Assembly: GCA_015698045.1 (NCBI GenBank)
Contig: BLAL01000234.1
Location: forward strand, 372,001-436,000
Length of the DNA stretch: 64,000 nucleotides
Origin: Rhizophagus clarus
Lineage: Eukaryota; Glomeromycota; Glomeromycetes; Glomerales; Glomeraceae
Direction: 5' to 3'
The translations under genes were made by a program, and so were the position numbers. This document shows, piece after piece, positions 46,647 through 58,024 of this stretch. The notes beneath the pieces are model-generated. The model was not told the DNA's origin. It worked only from the letters and a program-made list of their open reading frames with translations, and searched no databases. Position 1 is the stretch's first letter; the number at the start of each line of letters is the position of its first letter.

Positions 46647-48770
46647 TTATTTGAAACTGGCTGTATTAGCCGAGTTCGAGGTAGTAGTAGTGTTGATTGA
46701 ACCGATAAAGCCGCTAATAGAGGCTACGAGCATGTCCATTTTATTTTCAATGGCTGAGTGCTTTTCATTGATAGCCTGGATTTCGACGTTAGCGTGTTGC
46801 GGGGAGGGGACGGGAGCAGAAGGTGTAATAACAGCTAAGGATGAAATGCTAGCGGGAACTACATGAGACGTCGAAAGGACGAAATCAGGTAAAAGTGGGT
46901 TGAGAGGACGCGAAGGTGGTATGACATGAAGAGAATCATGCGTAACAGAGGATTTAGAGACGTCCGGTTGATCAATGTTCATGTCAGAAGAATGCGTGGT
47001 GTTGGGTACGGGGGACAAGGGTAGAAGACCAATATGTTGCTCAATTCGAGTCATATGTTGGTCATTTAGTTCAAGCGCAGTGATGCAGTCGCGTACGTCA
47101 GCCATGTCTTGCTGTAAAGCCTTTAGCAAAGACAAAATTTCACAGGCATCCTGTTGGGATAAAGAAGGAGGTTTGTTGTGCGCTATGGAAAGAGGAGGAG
47201 TGCGCAATGCAGAAGAGAATGAGACTGAACGGTCACGCTTTTCATTGGATTTAGAGCGATTACGTTGAATGTTAGGGGTGTTAATTTTGGACGGAGCAGA
47301 AGAAGATTGTTGGGTGCGAGAGGGTCGAAAGTTATCAGGGCCCTTAGAGCGTGAACGCGAGTGAGAACAGGAGCGTGAAGTATTTTTGGGTCGAGAGGGC
47401 TGTCCAACGTGAAAACGTTCTTTGAATGCAGCCACAGGGTTTCGATCGCAGGTTCTGCCCCGTTGTTGTCGGAGTGGGCATTGATTGGGAGCACACCCTA
47501 GTTTACCACAGCGATGGCAGAGTTTGTTGGTGTCGTCAGGAAGATTCCATTGTAGTGTGTGACCTTGATAGCCGATAAGTTGTTCCATAGCGGCATCCAT
47601 AAGTTCCTGGGAAGGGAAAGTGATATAGGCCCATCTTTTGGGTTTATAGGAATTGAGAGATAAGGGGACGTTAACAGCTTTAGCACCAAGTTCTCTGATG
47701 AGGGGAGTTAAATCGATGTCCTTAGTATTAGGGGGCAACTGAGTGAGGGTGGCGACGAATGCGCGACAAGAAGATTTCTGATCCATCGTGTAGTGACATG
47801 GGGTAACTCTTAGGCAAGTCGAAAAACAATATACTGCCCATTGGGAATCAAACCGGGCGATTGACTGTGCAGAATCATAGACAATTCGAGCTTGTTGAAC
47901 TTTGGCATTTTTCCTGGAGTAAACTCGACAGGATGCGATGTTACCGAATGTTTTGAAGTAGGATATGACATTTTCTTTAGTGAGAAAGAAAGGGATGTCA
48001 GTGACTTGAATGGCTCAGAGATCTTCATTACTCCAGAGCTGCCTGGGATCGTGTGCATATAATACGAGGTCAGGGAACTGCTGATGGGCAGCACCAACAC
48101 AAGCATCACATGCCGCCATAGTTTGGAAGTGAATAACGAGGCGCTTGGAATCACCAGAACCAGTCATACAGGCTTTACCGGTGTACGATTCATACATTTC
48201 CAAAAAGGTGTTGTTAACTGCATCGATTAATGCCTTATTCGTTGGAAAGGTTTTTAGAGTTTCAGGGGCCGAGTTAGGAGCGGCCGCAGCTTGGTAATCA
48301 TTTCTATCAAAGGAAAAGGTAGGAGACGGGATAGGTATTTGATCAACAGGGGAATCATCCGCGGTAGCCTTATCAGGCGACGCATTAGGGGGGGATGCAG
48401 AAGTCATTGTTCTGGCATGCATAGACGCGTTGAGGCCATTAGACGCGTCTTTGTTTGGTGCAGAGGAGGAAGCCGCAGCACTATTTGGGGGAGAGGAGAG
48501 AGAAGTTGAAGCAGTATTATTTTCTTTGGAAGGAGAAGAGGGAGCATCTACTTTAACGTCAGCTGCTGTATCGGTGACGAAGTCTTCATCCATAGTATTT
48601 TCGGAGTGCGTTCTAGTACGTTTCTGCTAAGCGGCGCTTTCACCGTCAGAACTGGAGTTGTCAGAGTTATTATTATTATTTCTTTTATTATGACGGTTAG
48701 CCCTTCTACTATTAGTATTAGGGAAACCGCCGCCTCTTCGAGCAACATTTTGAGAGGTGCGCGAGGACAT
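46647..48770 (-). pseudogene. LINE ORF1: RNA-binding/nucleic-acid chaperone-type protein with zinc knuckle
   Basis: One frame from ATG at 48770 to the stop at 46647 (707 codons) with two nonsense codons: TAG at 48629-48627 (between SDGESAA and QKRTRTHSEN) and TGA at 48017-48015 (before AIQVTDIPFFL). The N-terminal 190 residues are Ser/Ala/Pro/Asn-rich. Then come two RRM-like stretches, one from AIQVTDIP to about ARIVYDSA and one around RAFVATLTQLPPN to WAYITFPSQ. A zinc knuckle CHRCGKLGCAPNQC follows, with Cys where the usual His stands. The remainder has Arg/Ser-rich and Pro/Ser-rich tails. ORF1 proteins of LINEs bind their own RNA. ORF2 starts 47 bp downstream. Confidence 0.8.
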
Positions 48771-48875
48771 TTTAGATAGGAAAACTATAAGTTTATATGT
48801 AAAGGTTGTCTTGAGAGAAAATGGACAGAGTGATCAGTGGAAAAAGGTGCACAGATCGTTAGAATTTAAATTCAA

Positions 48876-48905
48876 GGCAAACGCGGTATAGTAGCCCTTA
48901 TCTTA
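48876..48905 (-). mobile_element. 30-bp LINE 3'-end fragment
   Basis: GGCAAACGCGGTATAGTAGC on the + strand equals the 3' terminus of the LINE at 40737 (one difference), between two 14-bp target copies. Confidence 0.65.
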
Positions 48906-48919
48906 GAATTTAAATTCAA

Positions 48920-48988
48920 GGCAAACGCGGCATAGTAGCCCTTATCTTTATTAATCATTATTAGATTGATACAATTTAAAAGAAAATA
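48920..48988 (-). mobile_element. 69-bp LINE 3'-end fragment
   Basis: GGCAAACGCGGCATAGTAGC and the following TATCTTTATTAATCATTATT match the LINE 3' UTR at 40737-40800. It is bordered by the 14-bp copies at 48906-48919 and 48989-49002, so it is a severely 5'-truncated insertion. Confidence 0.65.
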
Positions 48989-49830
48989 GAATTTAAATTC
49001 AAATTAACCAATCCATTTAATTGAATCAGAATAAATAGAATATTTTGGACGAGGGTTTCTGGGCAACAGTGCAGCCAAAAGTGGAGGAACCTCGTCAGGG
49101 ATTACCATGTAAGTAAATAAATAAAATTACATTCATATAAATTAAATGTATTTATCGAATATTCAAACTAATTTTGATATTTAGAACTATGTCCTTTATC
49201 ATAATGGTAACCCTGAGCGGTGGCTGTGGACGCGTATCAGCCAAAGATATTATCGTGAATTTAGAATGAGATTTTAAAAGAGGCCAGGTAATTATACTAT
49301 AATAAAATTTATAATTAATATTTACGTTCATGTTTTAAATTTGATAAATTTGATCAATTTTAGTCACGCGTAATGATCGTAGGAGAAGGAGAAACTTACC
49401 TACGTATCGTAGAAGATAATTATTTTTATTTTTTTATTTATTAAGTGAGTAGTTAGGCCCAGTTTATACCAAATATCGGCTGGAGACTCACGTTTTTTTT
49501 GGGCTGTGACTGATACTGACATCCACACTGTACAGCCTAGGTACTATTTTATAAAATAGTAGCGAACAAGTATCAAATGTGTATTTTTTTATTAAGTTAT
49601 AATAAAAATTAGAATTTACTTTAATTTTAACATAAAAATTGTAAATGATAAAAAATTCGTAAATAAAAATAAATTTGTTTTCCCAAATTTAAAAAAAAAG
49701 GTGTTTATATAAAAGAAAAGGTGTTTATATTATTTTTGATTATTCAATAGTATCACATGCCCCTTGTATACGTTCTACTGCATATGCAGCTTTAACGATC
49801 GAATAGTAATATTAAATTTTCGAAATATTT

Positions 49831-50130
49831 TAACCGTAATATTACGCAGGTTTACAGTCTTATAAATTTTTGAAATATTTTAACCGTAATATTACGCAGG
49901 TTTACAGTTTCGTAAATTTTCAAAATATTTCAACCGTAATATTACGCAGGTTTATAGTTTCATAAATTTTCAAAATATTTCAACCGTAATATTACGCAGG
50001 TTTACAGTTTCGTAAATTTGCAGAATATTTTGACCGTAATATTACGCAGGTTTACAGTTTCGTAAATTTTTGAAATATTTCAACCGTAATATTACGCAGG
50101 TTTACAGTCTCGTAAATTTTCAAAATAGCG
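49831..50130. repeat. Six tandem copies of a 50-bp unit
   Basis: CCGTAATATTACGCAGGTTT starts units at about 49833, 49883, 49933, 49983, 50033 and 50083, exactly 50 bp apart. Each unit carries AAATTTTCAAAATATTTCAA. Degenerate relatives continue to about 50290. Each unit includes the palindrome GTAATATTAC. Confidence 0.85.
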
Positions 50131-50299
50131 TAAATCTTACGATATTGAAAACTTGCGTAATATTTTGACCGTAATATCACATAAATCTTACAAAATTGTA
50201 AACTTATGTAATATTTTGAAATTTTTCGAAATATTATGCCATAAACTTTCGTAAACTTACAAAATCGTAAACTTACACAATTTTTTGCCTATAAAATTT

Positions 50300-51180
50300 C
50301 CTGATGTACGGTAATGTTTAATAAAGAAAATATAAATAAAACTTACATTATTTTGCAGCGAATGCTTTTTTTTCATTGGCTTTTTCTTCAATTCTTGTTC
50401 TTTTTCTTCATAGTTTTTTGATGCAGCATTACGTAAAATGACAAAAAAAATAAGACTATGAGTGTAAATTAATACTATGGTAAAAACGTCCCTGGTAATA
50501 CTGGGTTGAGTTATTTTCATATATAAAAATAAAATAAAAAGGGACATACAAAAAGCTTCCTATTTGTAATTTCATAAGCAATAAAAAATGCATGAATATT
50601 TTGAGATCAATTTATTACATTTTTTAATTAGTAATACAGTATTTCTATTATGAATTTTCTTTGATACAATATCCATGAAAATAATAAGATAATACCCATT
50701 AATAAAGTCATATTTATTATTTTCATATAAGACTTTAAGTTACTATACTAAAGTAATTGAAATGCATGTTACCATTTGAATAATATACAGTTAAATTTAT
50801 TATTCTTTACATAATGCATGTTAAAATTTTGTAATTATAGCTATTGAACAAATAGTTTTATTTAATAAATACATAATTCTGGCATTATTACTGTCAATGC
50901 AATCCATTAAATAGGCAATTTAGTAATTAATTTTGCTAAAAATGATTTCAATTCAATACGGATACAATAGTTGGGTAATAGAGCAACTTAAAAAATTGGT
51001 AATAGTTTCTAATGATCATTAGCTCGTTAATTATTACTTCATAAAAAAAATTGATACCTCGATTGTCTTAATAATATTAATTATGAGTAAAAAACTTAAT
51101 TTATTGCATTTAATGTTATTACTGCTTTTTGGAAAATAGTGTTAATATGTTGATATGGCTTGAACTGAATGCTTTGAAAA
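50300..51180. other. AT-rich region with one exon-like stretch
   Basis: On the - strand about 50430-50354 reads NYEEKEQELKKKPMKKKHSL and ends at a GTAAGTTT donor, so it may be a short exon. No start, family or partner exon is evident. The remainder has no feature. Confidence 0.25.
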
Positions 51181-51190
51181 TAATTTATAA

Positions 51191-51418
51191 TTATTTTTTG
51201 ATTTTAATAGTTTTACAGTTGTCACATAATAAGCTGTAATTGCATTTGCTATCATAAACAACATTAAGTCTGTCAAACAATTTATCACATTTCCAACAAA
51301 TCAACTCATTAATTTTTATATGACTTTCATCTGTATAATTTCCAGTTTTATATGAATTTTGATTGATTTTTTTATTTTTTTTTGAATTTTTATATTCTTT
51401 GAACATTATATCATGCAT
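51191..51418 (-). CDS. Small Lys-rich protein with two CxxC pairs
   Basis: A 75-residue frame. After a Lys/Asn-rich start it has CWKCDKLFDRLNVVYDSKCN and LLCDNCKTIKIKK, which would form a zinc-ribbon-like pair of CxxC knuckles. I do not know the family; it could be the last exon of a larger gene. The frame is intact and cysteine spacing is orderly. Confidence 0.4.
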   Translation of the reverse strand: MHDIMFKEYKNSKKNKKINQNSYKTGNYTDESHIKINELICWKCDKLFDRLNVVYDSKCNYSLLCDNCKTIKIKK

Positions 51419-51429
51419 AAACAGAAATA

Positions 51430-53030
51430 TGGAGCACTTTTATATATACATCTGACAAAGAAAATAATGCAATAATGCAAAAGAATAGTTTAATACATCA
51501 ATACAATTTGATAACTGATTACTAAACATTTATCGGTAAATTCAATATTACAACGGAAAAAAAATTAGATCATTTAAATAATTTGTGAACTTTGTTACAG
51601 TAACACTATCAAACAATTAGTACCTATTCAGTAATAATAAAAATCAAATAACATTAACTAAAAATTTGATTTTCTATCATATGTTCATACTACCTTTAGT
51701 ATTATAAAATGTAACTAAAAATCAATGGGCTATTCTTAATAAGTGATGACCAGAAGAAGTTGTTGCAAAATCTTGTGATCTCTAGTGTATAACGCAGACT
51801 GCAGGAATGTTGAGCACATACTTACTTCTTAATCATAAATTATTATGTTGCACCCATTTTATGAACCTAATAACTTTTCAAATAATAGAGCATTTATTAA
51901 ATCAATCGGATTAGTTATGAGTATTGTATCATCTTATCTATTTTAGCCCTAAATAGAACAAATAACAACAGAATTATTTTTTCAAATATATCATTAATGT
52001 ATTCAAAATACCTACTTTCCAATTTGATTTTGCATTAATTTAATAGCTATTTAATTTGTACCTAAGTTTTAACTAATAATTTCATTTTTTTTAGATATCT
52101 AATCAAAAAATGTGTTGTGCTATACTATTATGTGATCGGAGTAACAATATTCATTGGTTAACACTAAACAATACGTAGTATTTAAACCTAATTTCTTCGA
52201 TTTATTAATAATCATTAAATAAATTAGACTCTTTAATACTTATGAATTGATGAATTATCTTTACAATATACATTATTATTAATAATACGAATTTAATAAA
52301 GTTTGTCTGATAGCTTGGATTTCATTGACAATTATTTAATCAAATTTGACAAAAAAAAAATTGCATCAATCACAAAAAATTGATATAAACTAAATAATTT
52401 ATTGAATTAATATTTTATAAACATATAAATTTATTCTAATTCCTAATTAATCTTAATAATTAATAATAATTATAATAAATTTAAGGCTAATATTTATAAT
52501 AAGCCAAGCATTCTTAATAAGCACTTTGCAATGAAAAGATACGAAACTATTTCAGACGAAAATAAAAGATAAATTGTCAGATTTACCTATTGCTGACGTA
52601 TACAGTACTTATCGATACATTTAATTCTGATGAAATTTGAAAGGAATTACTTGGTCAAAAATTTGTTATACTGAAATTTAAAGTATAGAAAACATCGACA
52701 TTTTCGAAGAAACTATTGAAACGTATATACTCGATTTTATGATAATGAAGAAAGTCTGAACAATGATATTAACATTAGTATAGACGAATTTAATTCGTTC
52801 GAAAAAATGAGCATTAAGAATATCATTACTCTATGATAAGATTCCTATTTAACTCATAAGAATGAGTCAAAAGGTTTGTTCGAATATTTGATAGTCTTTT
52901 GAACTTTATTGTTATTCGATATTGTTAATAGAAATAATTTTGTCTAATATTTTTATTATATAACAATATAAAAAGGAGAATAATAACTGAGAATGATTGT
53001 TTAATCAAAAGTAATAATATTATCAGTTAT
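51430..53030. other. AT-rich region with possible coding relic
   Basis: A decayed coding stretch may lie at about 52530-52850 (+), with short open pieces such as KLSDLPIADVYSTYRYI and DNEESLNNDINISIDEFNSF broken by stops and shifts. Otherwise nothing is recognised. Confidence 0.3.
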
Positions 53031-53036
53031 TCTTAG

Positions 53037-53395
53037 TTATAAATTAATTCTAAATAAAAATGAGTTTCCGTCATAGATTTCAACGAATTTTTGTTTGAGT
53101 TCTGCGATTTTTGCTTGAAGAAAATTATTGGAATTAATTTGCTCTTGAATATAAATATCTTGCGCTCTTATTTCTTTGTTGAGTTTTTCATTTGACAGGG
53201 TTACTACTTGAAGGGCATTTTTCAATTCTTTAATATTATTTTTGAGAATAGATTTGTTTTTTTCTTGTTCTCTCAAATTTTCATGAAAATCATCATTCTT
53301 CTTTATTTTAGATTCTTTTTCATCAGGCTGATGTTTATTTTTAATATTTTTAGTTAAAAAAATGACCTAAACTACCATTATTTAACTTTCAAAAA
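53037..53395 (-). CDS. Coiled-coil protein fragment
   Basis: The open frame runs from about 53370 to the stop at 53037. It begins Lys/Asn-rich (HQPDEKESKIKKNDDFHEN) and then has heptad-like spacing of Leu/Ile in KNALQVVTLSNEKLNKEIRA and FLQAKIAELKQKFVEIYD, typical of a coiled coil. An acceptor-like TTTAG lies near 53372. It may be the last exon of a longer protein. I cannot name it. Confidence 0.4.
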
Positions 53396-53909
53396 TGAAC
53401 GACTGCCTCACTTTGACCAAAATTTATAAAAAGCCAAAAATCACAAAAGTACTTGATTAAAAAAAAAATTTCGCAATGAGGTGGGGGAGAGACAGAATGA
53501 AGAAATAATAAATTAGACTCTTATGGGCACATCAAGCTAATTTATTATATATAATGATGTCTAAAACGTCAAAAACTCATCATAAAATTGAAGTTTAAAT
53601 GTAGTCTCATGGTTTCTAAAAGTAATAAAAAAAGATACTTTTTAAAATCGAAGATAAAAACAACTGGTTTGCTAAACATCGAATTTTAAGCAATAAAATT
53701 AAAAAATTGAATAACAAATTATACAACGAACAAGGTGGGTATGTTGGACTTATTACAACTTGCTTAAAGGTCTGATATTTTGATCAATAATTACCAAATG
53801 AGTCGCCCAACCCAATGTCAATTGACCTAAATGATACATATTTGATGGGAAGAGGGGAGACGTGCATATTGTTTGGGAGTAGCCATTACCTTTGAGATCT
53901 AATGTACCG

Positions 53910-54053
53910 CAGTGTTGGCAAATTTCGAGGTCATTTCACTTTTTTGAAATGACCTTAGGTCATTTCGTATATGATCATGTGATATATTTCATAGTAAAAT
54001 CATGATATAATCAGGTCATTTAAAGGTCATTTCAAGGTCATTTGCCAACACTA
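53910..54053. mobile_element. 144-bp hAT-type MITE
   Basis: Ends CAGTGTTGGCAAAT and ATTTGCCAACACTA, with inner AGGTCATTTC / GAAATGACC inverted words. Flanking octamers agree only partly, so the duplication is not clear. Confidence 0.6.
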
Positions 54054-54259
54054 ATTGAATGTATTAAGATAAAGTATATAATTTTCCATTCACGTTCGAA
54101 TCAAGCGAACTATTTTATTTATAGTCCCAATTTCCAAATCTAAAGACAAGTAAAAGAGACAACTAAGAATGTAAAATACTTAAATCTCAGTGAGACTATT
54201 AATAAATTAAGTTCATGGTTGATGTCAGTCTGACTGACTATAAAAATCTTGATCAGATT

Positions 54260-54525
54260 TAGGGATGAAAATGCTCGCAGTTTAAGCAGTTCAAGTCGGC
54301 TCGCTCTTATCGGTTTGATGCTATATTGCTATCAGTTCCAAATCGGTTTAATAAAATTTCAGTTATTATGAACTGACCTAGTTCTGGATTAAACTGGTAA
54401 AATCGCGTTACTGAACCTGTTATGGAACCTAGCTGACTCATTCAGTTCAAGCTGACTCAAGTCAGTTCGTTCAATAGTATTGGTTTGGAACTGAAGCGAA
54501 CTGAGTGAGTTGCTCTCCATCCCTA
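54260..54525. mobile_element. 266-bp hAT-type MITE
   Basis: Ends TAGGGATGAAAA and, reversed, TAGGGATGGAGAGCAACTCA. Flanks ATCAGATT (54252-54259) and ATCAGAAT (54526-54533) form an 8-bp duplication with one mismatch. Inside are many CAGTTC/GAACTG words. Confidence 0.7.
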
Positions 54526-54659
54526 ATCAGAATCAATCGTTATAATAATTTAGGATTTTAATTTAATAGAATATACAGTATATTATATAGTAGATCATGG
54601 TTGTTGAGAATTCATCAAAAATTTAATAAAAAATTTTATTATTCAAAAATTACATATTT

Positions 54660-55782
54660 CTATTCAGATGAATTTAACTTAAAATTTGGATTTTCAGTAA
54701 ATTTTTTTACTCTTGATGTAATATCATCTGTAATCAAACTAAAATCAAATACAAATTTATTAAGAGGATTTTGTGTATTATAAAAATTGATATTATTATC
54801 CACCCAAATTTTTATCTCTTTCACAAAGTTCTTAAATTCATTTTTTTTACCTCCCCCAACTTTCATAAATGCATCAGGAGATACATTATCATCAGCTTGA
54901 TAAATTTGAGTAAAAGGATTAGAGAAACAAGAATATACTTCATACACCCTGAGAGAAATATCATACAATCATTTAGCTTTTTTTTTATATAGGACTATCA
55001 TATTTACCATATTTAGACTCAAATATTTTGGATATTCCTGTACCCTTTATCACACCAGTAATTATGCTTCTTTTGGGATAAATAGATAACTGGTCATTTA
55101 ACTTTTCTAAAATTTTGGTCAAAAAAGCTCCAGTCCTAAAATAATGTTGTAATAATTCGCATTTTCGAGCTTTACCTCTGATTTCGGCAGTTACACAATT
55201 TTCAAAAATGTTTGATAATTTGGTTTGTTCCAAATAAATAAAATTTTCAACCCTTCTGTGTTTAGGGTCAATAGTAGTCAGGATCGATTCTTTCAATTTA
55301 TTATCTTTCAAAATTCTTTTAGATTTAATTTTTTCAGTTAATTCTCTCCCAATATTATTTATAACTTCTTCAGAATTGGAATTATCAACTATTAAAACAG
55401 CCATTGCTTTATTGTTGTTATAATAAGTATTCTCAAAATTGTTGTTCAATCTTAGTCTTTTGGTTTGATTATTTTGAACCTCTTGAAAATTTGTCCGTTT
55501 ACTAATAACATTATTTTCAATTTCCATTTTCTCATCATTTTCTCTCTCATCTTCGGTAAAATTTAATCCCACTTCTTTATCACTTTCAGCAACACTTTCT
55601 CTGATTCTATTTTGATTATTTATGAAATCAGTTATAATATACTTTTCTTCGCTACTCTTATAATATATTTTAGTCTTTGTTATTTTGAAATATTTGATAT
55701 CGTATTCTTCGATAATGTTTTTAATTTTAATTATTGCCAAATATTCAAGGTTTGTGAATGTTATAGAATTTTTTGGGTACAT
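54660..55782 (-). pseudogene. Eroded lineage-specific family gene, unknown function
   Basis: The frame from 55782 encodes 265 residues: a Lys/Ile-rich start, an acidic Ser/Glu/Asn linker (around ESDKEVGLNF), a basic NQTKRLRLNN patch that could be a nuclear signal, then a conserved-looking part (ARKCELLQHYFRTGAFLTKI, SIYPKRSIITGVIKGTGISK). It stops just after KYGKYDSP at 54985. The protein continues in another frame past an A-rich run and a TGA near 54971-54969, as YDISLRVYEVYSCFSNPFTQ and DNVSPDAFMKVGGGKKNEF, to 54660. The shift in the A run and the stop make it a relic. It reminds me of a multicopy Rhizophagus protein family, from memory only. Confidence 0.55.
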
Positions 55783-55829
55783 TTTGAAATTATTGTAATT
55801 ATTATTTTTAAATACATCTATCTATAAAT

Positions 55830-56380
55830 ACATGCATCAAAGATCAGTACATTTTTGGTAATTGAAAATGTTGTTTGTTTATATAATTAGTAATAATCGG
55901 AGTATAGAAACTTAGTTTCTATTCTCTGATTTTATATATATTAGGGGCCAGATTTTCACAGCGTAACCATGAGTCCATGACCCCGGATAATTTTATTCTG
56001 ATAAAAAATTACCAATTATAGTAAAAAACATTTGATAATTCTAATCAGCTCACATCTTAATGCAGGCTGAACTAGGTTGCGCACTTGCGCTAGTGACATA
56101 ACCAGTTTTGATAAAGATGTCATAAATATTGGAACAAATAATTAAAATTAATAATTAAAAACTCCATTAAAAGATGTAAATAACTTGAACGATTGTATTG
56201 AATATAAATAGATTTTATTTGATTTGTTTAATATTTTCATGTTCATTTACATTTTCATACAAAATCTTATCTGACCAAGTCAATCGAGATATTAATAAAA
56301 ATAGAGATTTCTCAATTATTTTATTTTTGTTTGAAGGGCCCTTAAATAAGTATATAATCTAATCAAGTGTATGATTTAAA
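55830..56380. other. Intergenic sequence
   Basis: No feature recognised. Confidence 0.4.
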
Positions 56381-56386
56381 CTCAGA

Positions 56387-56644
56387 TTGTATATTTATCT
56401 TACATTTGAAATTGGAAATTGGGAATTACTTTCCAAAATGAATTTTAACTTTAATTGCTATTATGAAAGTACAGATTTTTCTAACATTGAATTTTTAAAA
56501 TATTTATTATTTTGCGGGTTTAAATTTATTAAAGATGAAGAAGAAGATATTATAAAAGCAGAATACTTTAATTATATTCAAAGTTTAGAAAAAAATAATA
56601 ACAATCATCAATTGATTTGTAACTTTATTAATCGGGTTGAATGA
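56387..56644 (+). CDS. Small hypothetical protein
   Basis: An open frame of 85 codons; the inner ATG at 56438 gives 68 residues with a mixed composition (CYYESTDFSNIEFLKYLLF, FIKDEEEDIIKAEYFNYIQS). It could be a short gene or an exon. No family recognised. Confidence 0.3.
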   Translation: MYIYLTFEIGNWELLSKMNFNFNCYYESTDFSNIEFLKYLLFCGFKFIKDEEEDIIKAEYFNYIQSLEKNNNNHQLICNFINRVE

Positions 56645-57079
56645 TAAAATTAATCATTTAGAAATAAAATTTATTACTTATGAAATGATATCACAATTTT
56701 ACAAGACCATAAGAAAATTGCTGCCAATAATTTCGTCATAAAAATCAAACGTAAAGAAGAGAAAATAAATGGCAAGAGAAAATTGAAGTAAAAGATTACG
56801 CAAGCGTCAAAGTGACAGAAATAATAAGGAAACTAGGCTAACAGTGATCAAAATTATTTTAATAAGATTATAAGATCGAATTGTAATTTCTTTCAGTGAT
56901 AGTTCTTGTTGCATTCAATCAACTTTTTCTGAACTTTAATACCGTCTAGCACTGCATATAATACTTCAGGTCTTATACAAGAAACCTGTTTTAAAAATTG
57001 AGTAATACCCAGGGGTACTTCATTAGACACTGAGTACTAAAGACGGTAGGATACTATAAGTGGGGGGTATACTTCGGGG

Positions 57080-57561
57080 CAGTGTTGTACAGCGGACAAT
57101 TTCTGCCAAAATTGAGCAAACAACAACATTCCGGGACATGTCCCAGATTTCTGTTCGCTTAAATGTCCCATATTACCATTGTCAATTGGGATACGTCCGC
57201 CATTTCTAAGCATAGTCTGGACAATAATTATATGTCCATGGTCCACGCTAAGCCACAAAAAACAATTTTTTTTTTTCAAATATAGATTATCGATCGATCA
57301 ATTAATTTTTTTACATCAAATAACGAAATAAGAGACTTCAAAAACATAATTTTTTATTTGAATCATGTAAAATAAAGCCATTATGTGTGTATTATTGGCA
57401 CTTTATTTATTTTGTTTTAATTTATCAGAAAAAAAATTTAATGTGTCATGTGACTAAATATGACAGACGAATGTCTAGGACATTAAAATTTTCTGGACGT
57501 AGACACAGACTGTCCCATTTTGGACGTCAAAGGTCTGTGTCTGTGTCCTATGACAACACTG
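57080..57561. mobile_element. 482-bp hAT-type MITE
   Basis: Ends CAGTGTTGTAC and GACAACACTG. Flanks CTTCGGGG (57072-57079) and CTTTGGGG (57562-57569) form an 8-bp duplication with one mismatch. The interior has inverted TGTCCCA/GGGACA and GTCCA/TGGAC words. It is nested in the element at 56943-58018. Confidence 0.75.
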
Positions 57562-57590
57562 CTTTGGGGGGTATTTTGTAACACTTATTT

Positions 57591-57734
57591 ATGCTACACA
57601 ACCAATCAGAAAGTGGAAGTGAATCGGAAAGTAAAAGTAATGATGAAAATGGATCAAAAGATAAAGGTAATGAAAGTGAGAGCGAAAACAATTATTACAA
57701 AGAAAATGAAGATCGCAACATAGTTCAAAACTGA
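57591..57734 (+). CDS. Short acidic Ser/Glu/Asn-rich ORF
   Basis: 47 codons from ATG at 57591 to TGA at 57732-57734, with ESGSESESKSNDENGSKD at its core. It lies inside the TIR element, after the nested MITE, so it may be a residue of a gene carried by that element. Coding status is uncertain. Confidence 0.25.
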   Translation: MLHNQSESGSESESKSNDENGSKDKGNESESENNYYKENEDRNIVQN

Positions 57735-58024
57735 CAAAAAACGTGATAATTTATGCCCCCATTAATAAAAAATAAAAAACATGATAATAAATAAATATAT
57801 TTTCTAAATTTTGCAATTTAAATTTGATTATTTTATTATGTTACAATAATTAATATTTAAATCTATTAAAATACCTGGGTCTTATGTAAAACTTCTTTAA
57901 TAAAAATTGAAATATACCTGGGTCTTAAGATAGGAAAATTTTTTTATATCTAATAAAATACCCAGGTCTTATGAAGTGGGGTACAGAAAAATGGGGATAC
58001 TATATGCAGTGCTAGACGATATAT

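Larger units (their letters stand above)
40737..48861 (-). mobile_element. 8.1 kb non-LTR retrotransposon (two ORFs, APE-RT-RNase H), inactive
   Basis: Complete structure on the - strand: a 5' UTR of about 90 bp, ORF1 (48770-46647), ORF2 (46599-40993) and a 3' UTR of about 256 bp, without a poly(A) tail. The order (ORF1 with RRM-like parts and a zinc knuckle; ORF2 with APE endonuclease, RT and RNase H) is that of Tad/I-type fungal LINEs. The 14-bp repeat GAATTTAAATTCAA borders it. Both ORFs carry stops or shifts, so this copy cannot move on its own. Base composition is clearly richer in G+C than the neighbourhood, which suggests a fairly recent arrival. Confidence 0.85.
40529..49419 (+). pseudogene. 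Myb/SANT-like (trihelix-type) DNA-binding gene split by LINE insertion in intron 1
   Basis: Exons are 40529-40686, 49030-49108, 49185-49287 and 49364-49419. Phases join correctly (2, 0, 1), with donors GTTCAT, GTAAGT and GTAATT. The product would have about 130 residues: basic N-terminus (MPRHTRSRHSHY), a helix around HWNWAMMDELVDIR, then NGRSRYDFWDSVANR and a helix with QQCSQKWRNLVRDY, then NPERWLW, and a basic Arg tail (RRRRRN). W...W...W spacing fits the trihelix/SANT-like fold, so DNA binding is likely. TGA at 40613-40615 and TAA at 49275-49277 interrupt the frame. Intron 1 now measures 8.3 kb because of the LINE; without it and the two small pieces it would be about 90 bp. The stops rather than the insertion probably killed the gene. 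Confidence 0.7.
56943..58018. mobile_element. 1.1 kb TIR element with nested hAT MITE
   Basis: CGTCTAGCACTGCATATA at the left equals, in reverse, TATATGCAGTGCTAGACG at the right. AGGTCTTAT / ATAAGACCTGGGT words extend the inverted repeat, and ATACCTGGGTCTTA occurs in direct copies near the right end (57870-57980). Its interior at 57080-57561 is a later insertion. Target duplication not resolved. Confidence 0.55.

Noticed and set aside
46974..47268. + strand ORFs opposite the LINE ORFs
   Set aside because: Antisense shadows of GC-richer LINE coding sequence.
41000..48750. TAA/TAG read as Gln (reassigned code)
   Set aside because: Ends of the ML-domain gene, the trihelix-like gene and LINE ORFs use TAA or other standard stops where expected, and the damaged genes also have shifts and TGA. 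Decay is simpler.
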